Made by a program: the position numbers and the translations under genes
Part shown: positions 5,375 through 7,372 of the stretch, piece after piece
Position numbering within the stretch: the first letter of the stretch is position 1
How the letters are laid out: the number at the start of each line of letters is the position of its first letter
Assembly: GCA_910583815.1 (NCBI GenBank)
Contig: CAJTZB010000127.1
Coordinates: forward strand, 1 to 7,372
From: an uncultured Lachnospiraceae bacterium
GTDB taxonomy: Bacteria; Bacillota; Clostridia; Lachnospirales; Lachnospiraceae
DNA: 7,372 bases
Direction of reading: 5' to 3'
The notes under the pieces: generated by a model
Database searches by the model: none
The model's input: only the letters and a program-made list of their open reading frames with translations
Told to the model about the DNA's origin: nothing

Positions 5375-5410
5375 AAATGCAATTCCCGGATTCTTGCGAG
5401 AATTGCATTT
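5375..5410. repeat. 11-bp perfect inverted repeat upstream of the XRE promoter
   Basis: AAATGCAATTC (5375-5385) and GAATTGCATTT (5400-5410) are exact inverted copies with 14 bases between. The core TGCAAT recurs around the promoter downstream, so this is a probable operator pair for the adjacent XRE protein. Confidence 0.7.
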
Positions 5411-5430
5411 CTTTGAAGTTTGCACTTTGG

Positions 5431-5450
5431 AAATTGCATTTTTGCAATTT
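5431..5450. repeat. 8-bp inverted repeat overlapping the XRE promoter
   Basis: AAATTGCA-TTTT-TGCAATTT overlaps the -35 hexamer and the spacer. It shares the ATTGCA core of the upstream pair, so binding here should block RNA polymerase. Confidence 0.7.
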
Positions 5451-5461
5451 TGTGGTATAAT
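5434..5461 (+). promoter_or_regulatory. Extended -10 promoter of the XRE regulator
   Basis: TTGCAT (5434-5439) and TATAAT (5456-5461) are 16 bp apart, and TGG immediately before the -10 supplies an extended -10 (TGnTATAAT). The -35 lies inside an inverted repeat, which suggests negative autoregulation. Confidence 0.75.
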
Positions 5462-5487
5462 AAAAATATGCGGAGGAGGTGCGCACG

Positions 5488-6300
5488 ATGGCTTTATTAC
5501 CCGGAACACCCGGACAGCGAATTTCTGATCTATGCAACGGCAACCATATCACACAAAAGGAGCTTGCGGAGAGGATACATGTTTCTGCTTCCCAGTTGAG
5601 CCGCATTGTCAGCGGGGAAACAAAGACGGTCAGCAGCGATATTCTCATGGGCGTTGCCGATGTGTTCAAGGTATCCACCGACTACATACTGGGCTTGTCC
5701 AACATAAGCGTCCGCAAAAGCTATGACATATCCGAGCTGGGCTTGTCCGAGGGCGCTGTGAAAGGGCTTGTGACGGGTGCGGTAGATGTGGAAATCCTCA
5801 ACCGCCTGATGGAGCATAAGAGCTTTCCTCGGCTGATAAGCCTGATACGGATTTACTTCCAAGACACCGTGGCAATGGGGATTATGACCCGAAATCAGAT
5901 AATCGACATGGCAACCACGTCTTTGTCCGATTTGATGAAAGAAAACCCGGAACACCGGGCGGAAGCAAGACAGGATTTGCAGTTTTTGAACGCCCAAAAG
6001 CTGGGCGACCACGAAGCGGAAATCGAGAAAATCAAGAGCGTGTTCCTTTCTATCCTGCGGGATATAAAGAAAGACTTAGACAGTGGAGAGCAGCCGGGAG
6101 AAACAGCTACCGCCGCCATGCTTCAGACCATGCAGGAAGCGGTAAAAGACCATGCGCAGGAGCCGCTTTCAATAGACGACGTAACGGATATGCTTGCCGG
6201 ACAGATCGGGCAGGTTGCGCCGATGGACGAAGAATCCGCTGAACTGTTCCGGCAGTTGATGAAGAAGATGATGGAACAGACGGGCAAGGAAGCTGATTGA
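5488..6300 (+). CDS. XRE-family transcriptional regulator of the element
   Basis: A 270-residue regulator with an N-terminal Cro/CI-type helix-turn-helix at about residues 10-70: ITQKELAERIHVSASQLSRI gives the two DNA-contacting helices (22-30 and 33-41), and LMGVADVFKVSTDYILGLS is the typical closing part. The remainder is mostly charged and helical (EIEKIKSVFLSILRDIKKDL near 180-200; AELFRQLMKKMMEQ at the end) and is probably for dimerization or sensing; no peptidase or metal-binding motif was found. The start is ATG 5488 with GGAGGAGG 8 nt upstream; an in-frame GTG at 5479 overlaps that site and is rejected. Its promoter is embedded in repeated ATTGCA half-sites, so it is likely autoregulated and may also control the divergent mobilization genes. 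The cargo gene begins 60 bases after its stop. Confidence 0.88.
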   Translation: MALLPGTPGQRISDLCNGNHITQKELAERIHVSASQLSRIVSGETKTVSSDILMGVADVFKVSTDYILGLSNISVRKSYDISELGLSEGAVKGLVTGAVDVEILNRLMEHKSFPRLISLIRIYFQDTVAMGIMTRNQIIDMATTSLSDLMKENPEHRAEARQDLQFLNAQKLGDHEAEIEKIKSVFLSILRDIKKDLDSGEQPGETATAAMLQTMQEAVKDHAQEPLSIDDVTDMLAGQIGQVAPMDEESAELFRQLMKKMMEQTGKEAD

Positions 6301-6310
6301 CAAATAGTCT

Positions 6311-6342
6311 CCAGTTGACGTAACTGGACAAACTGGATTTTT
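6311..6342 (+). terminator. Short repeat with T-run between the XRE and cargo genes
   Basis: CCAGTT (6311-6316) can pair with AACTGG at 6322-6327 or with a second AACTGG at 6331-6336, the latter followed by ATTTTT. The 6-bp stem makes a weak terminator at best; an operator before the cargo gene is equally plausible. Confidence 0.3.
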
Positions 6343-6360
6343 GCAGAGGGGGGCGACAGC

Positions 6361-7068
6361 ATGAAGATACGTTGCGTATGGGAACACAATGGAGAGGACA
6401 GTATCGTATATTCGGACAATTATATCGGCGCATTCACAAGAGGGCGAACAAAGGATATTGCGCTGGGGAAGATGGTCGATGAGGTCAGAAGCTATCTGCT
6501 TTGGAGAAATGGATCGATGCTGGAAAGTCTTGAGACAGAAATTGTTCAAGAGAAAACCTCTGAATTGAATATTGCCGATGCTGATTCTGATGTGCTCTTT
6601 GAAGCTGAAAAAGGAATACTCAGCCTTGTTGAATATGAAGAATTGAAGGCTCTTGCGTTGCGCTCTGCCGAGGACTTTCTGACGTTATACGAATCTATCC
6701 CAGATAAAAACATGAGTTGCTTGCCCAAGAGACAAACTTTTTATGGTCAGGCACCCCGCACGGCATTTGAAATGTATGAGCACACAAAAAGTGTGAACGA
6801 GTATTATTTCGGTGAAATTGGTGTTGATGTGTATAATGAAGGCACTATTTTGAGTTGCAGAATGAAAGGATTTGAATTGTTGGAGACACAACCTGACTTT
6901 CTAAACAACGAGGTTATCGAGGGAAGCTACGGAGAAGAATGGTCTCTTAGGAAAGTGCTGCGGCGTTTTATTTGGCATGACAGGATCCACGCAAAAGCCA
7001 TGTATCGAATGGCGGTTAAAACTTTCGGTGTTGATGTTATCCCCAATATATTTCACTTTAATATATAA
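6361..7068 (+). CDS. Two-domain cargo protein: HicB-like N-terminus and DinB-like helical domain
   Basis: A 235-residue protein. Residues 1-50 (MKIRCVWEHNGEDSIVYSDN then YIGAFTRGRTKDIALGKMVD) resemble the small beta-alpha fold of HicB antitoxins, with the short beta strands, the G-A-F-T-RG turn and a following amphipathic helix. From about 90 onward it is helical and resembles DinB/YfiT-type four-helix bundles. H141 (MYEHTKSVN) and the HDRIH motif with H206 and H210 are candidate ligands for the metal that DinB enzymes bind; YYFGEIG and FIWHDRIHAKAMYRM are the strongest blocks. DinB-fold proteins include thiol-dependent transferases and damage- or drug-induced proteins, so a detoxification role is possible but not shown. 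A G-rich ribosome binding site (GAGGGGGG) lies 7 nt before the ATG. Codon choice is more AT-rich than in the regulator before it, which suggests a different origin. No partner toxin is present. Confidence 0.65.
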   Translation: MKIRCVWEHNGEDSIVYSDNYIGAFTRGRTKDIALGKMVDEVRSYLLWRNGSMLESLETEIVQEKTSELNIADADSDVLFEAEKGILSLVEYEELKALALRSAEDFLTLYESIPDKNMSCLPKRQTFYGQAPRTAFEMYEHTKSVNEYYFGEIGVDVYNEGTILSCRMKGFELLETQPDFLNNEVIEGSYGEEWSLRKVLRRFIWHDRIHAKAMYRMAVKTFGVDVIPNIFHFNI

Positions 7069-7089
7069 ATTCCCGTTTCACGGACAAAT

Positions 7090-7170
7090 AGCAAAACTGA
7101 GCGGAGCAGTCAACGGTCAAGATGAACGGCGCTTACAGCGCCGCCGTTGACAGCTTCGCCCGGTTTTGCT
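7090..7170. other. 81-nt nested hairpin after the cargo gene
   Basis: The arms 7090-7116 and 7144-7170 (27 bases each) pair along their length with two mismatches and two G-T pairs: AGCAAAAC with GTTTTGCT at the base and GTCAACGG with CCGTTGAC near the top. The 27-base apex holds a second perfect hairpin, CGGCGCT-TAC-AGCGCCG (7127-7143). It begins 21 bases past the cargo stop codon. Candidate roles are a structured 3' untranslated RNA, a small RNA, or a single-strand origin or oriT in DNA. I recall similar sequence in other gut mobile elements but can name no family. Confidence 0.6.
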
Positions 7171-7183
7171 GATGGGTAATCAA

Positions 7184-7225
7184 GGCGGGAAAGCCCTAAA
7201 ATGGCTTCCCGCCCATTTCAATTTT
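7184..7225 (+). terminator. Probable intrinsic terminator
   Basis: GGCGGGAAAGCC (7184-7195) pairs with GGCTTCCCGCC (7203-7213) with one bulged A and a 7-base loop, then CATTTCAATTTTT follows. The strong stem and T-rich tail make it a likely terminator for the cargo transcript; the T-run is set back by about 8 bases, which may lower efficiency. Confidence 0.65.
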
Positions 7226-7372
7226 TGGAAAAGTGCGGCCACAAGTTCGGGATAAATTGTCCCTAAGTCCGGCGTGGGACGAAGGACGGAGGCTTTCATA
7301 TACGCCCTGTCTGCTGAGGGTTTGTCAAGTAAAGTGTGTAAATTAATTTGATTTTTTTCGGCGGTCTTAATT
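7226..7372. other. Right end without a recognisable gene
   Basis: No open frame with a start and ribosome binding site was found. Its last 50 bases (from TTTGTCAAGTAAAGTGTG at 7321) turn abruptly AT-rich and could be the beginning of another insertion sequence or of flanking DNA; nothing beyond the composition change and a vague resemblance to IS ends supports that. GTCCC (7259) and GGGAC (7276) form a minor inverted repeat. Confidence 0.3.

Larger units (their letters stand above)
5187..5487. other. Divergent intergenic control region
   Basis: About 300 bases separate the cysteine-rich VLP gene (minus) from the XRE regulator (plus). The right third is dense in ATTGCA/TGCAAT half-sites and carries the plus-strand promoter. 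The left part (5187-5370) is open on the minus strand but shows no convincing start signal or recognisable protein, so I treat it as leader. No clear minus-strand promoter was found. Confidence 0.5.

Noticed and set aside
5143..5439. Open minus-strand frame (about 98 codons) covering the divergent intergenic region
   Set aside because: No ribosome binding site before any usable start, overlap with the well-supported start of the cysteine-rich VLP gene, passage through operator-like repeats, and no recognisable protein pattern.
5479..5487. GTG at 5479 as start of the XRE regulator
   Set aside because: It overlaps the GGAGGAGG ribosome binding site, which is ideally placed for the ATG at 5488.
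6361..7068. HicA/HicB toxin-antitoxin pair
   Set aside because: Only a HicB-like fold is suggested; no small HicA-like gene with its double-stranded RNA binding pattern lies on either side.

Overview
The window looks like chromosomal DNA of a low-GC, gut-type Firmicute (Clostridia, most likely Lachnospiraceae or Ruminococcaceae) carrying a decayed mobilizable element. The grounds are protein families typical of such genomes (MobV relaxase, RepA_N-type initiator, cysteine-rich VLP protein, large serine recombinase), strong AGGAGG-type ribosome binding sites, and a visible composition step. Bases 1 to about 2460 are clearly AT-rich; about 2500 to 6300 are distinctly more GC-rich; the last gene (6361-7068) is intermediate. 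Genus-level assignment is not possible from the sequence alone.

Layout. 1-91 (minus) is the N-terminus of a transposase I take to be IS1182-like, running off the window, with a promoter/leader that contains a 17-bp palindrome. Its end seems to interrupt a small glycosyltransferase (minus) whose reading frame dies around 170-230. Then come a THUMP-type RNA guanine methyltransferase (763-1767, minus) and an 82-residue Cro/CI-type regulator (1876-2124, minus) with a near-consensus promoter that holds a small dyad. A gene-free stretch, 2170-2594, holds a 20-bp palindrome, four iteron-like near-palindromic repeats, two mutually exclusive hairpins and a 12-bp inverted repeat at the composition boundary.

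The element proper, read on the minus strand from about 5190 down to 2595, carries a cysteine-rich VLP protein, a RepA_N initiator cut short by a stop, a possible oriT (nested inverted repeats), a MobV relaxase, a 64-residue small protein, and a serine recombinase reduced to its first 56 residues. Divergently on the plus strand, a 270-residue XRE regulator sits behind an extended -10 promoter embedded in repeated ATTGCA/TGCAAT half-sites, followed by a cargo gene whose product seems to join a HicB-like N-terminus to a DinB-like metal-binding helical domain. The right end (7069-7372) has no convincing gene but contains an 81-nt imperfect long hairpin with a smaller perfect hairpin at its tip, then a probable intrinsic terminator.

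How it fits together: MobV plus a nearby oriT could let the element be mobilized by a helper plasmid or ICE. The broken recombinase and shortened RepA suggest that excision and autonomous replication are lost, so it is probably a fixed remnant that still carries a regulated cargo. The XRE protein probably controls its own promoter and perhaps the divergent mobilization genes. The least explained parts are the iteron/hairpin region (2343-2458), the nested hairpin (7090-7170) and the HicB/DinB-like cargo protein.
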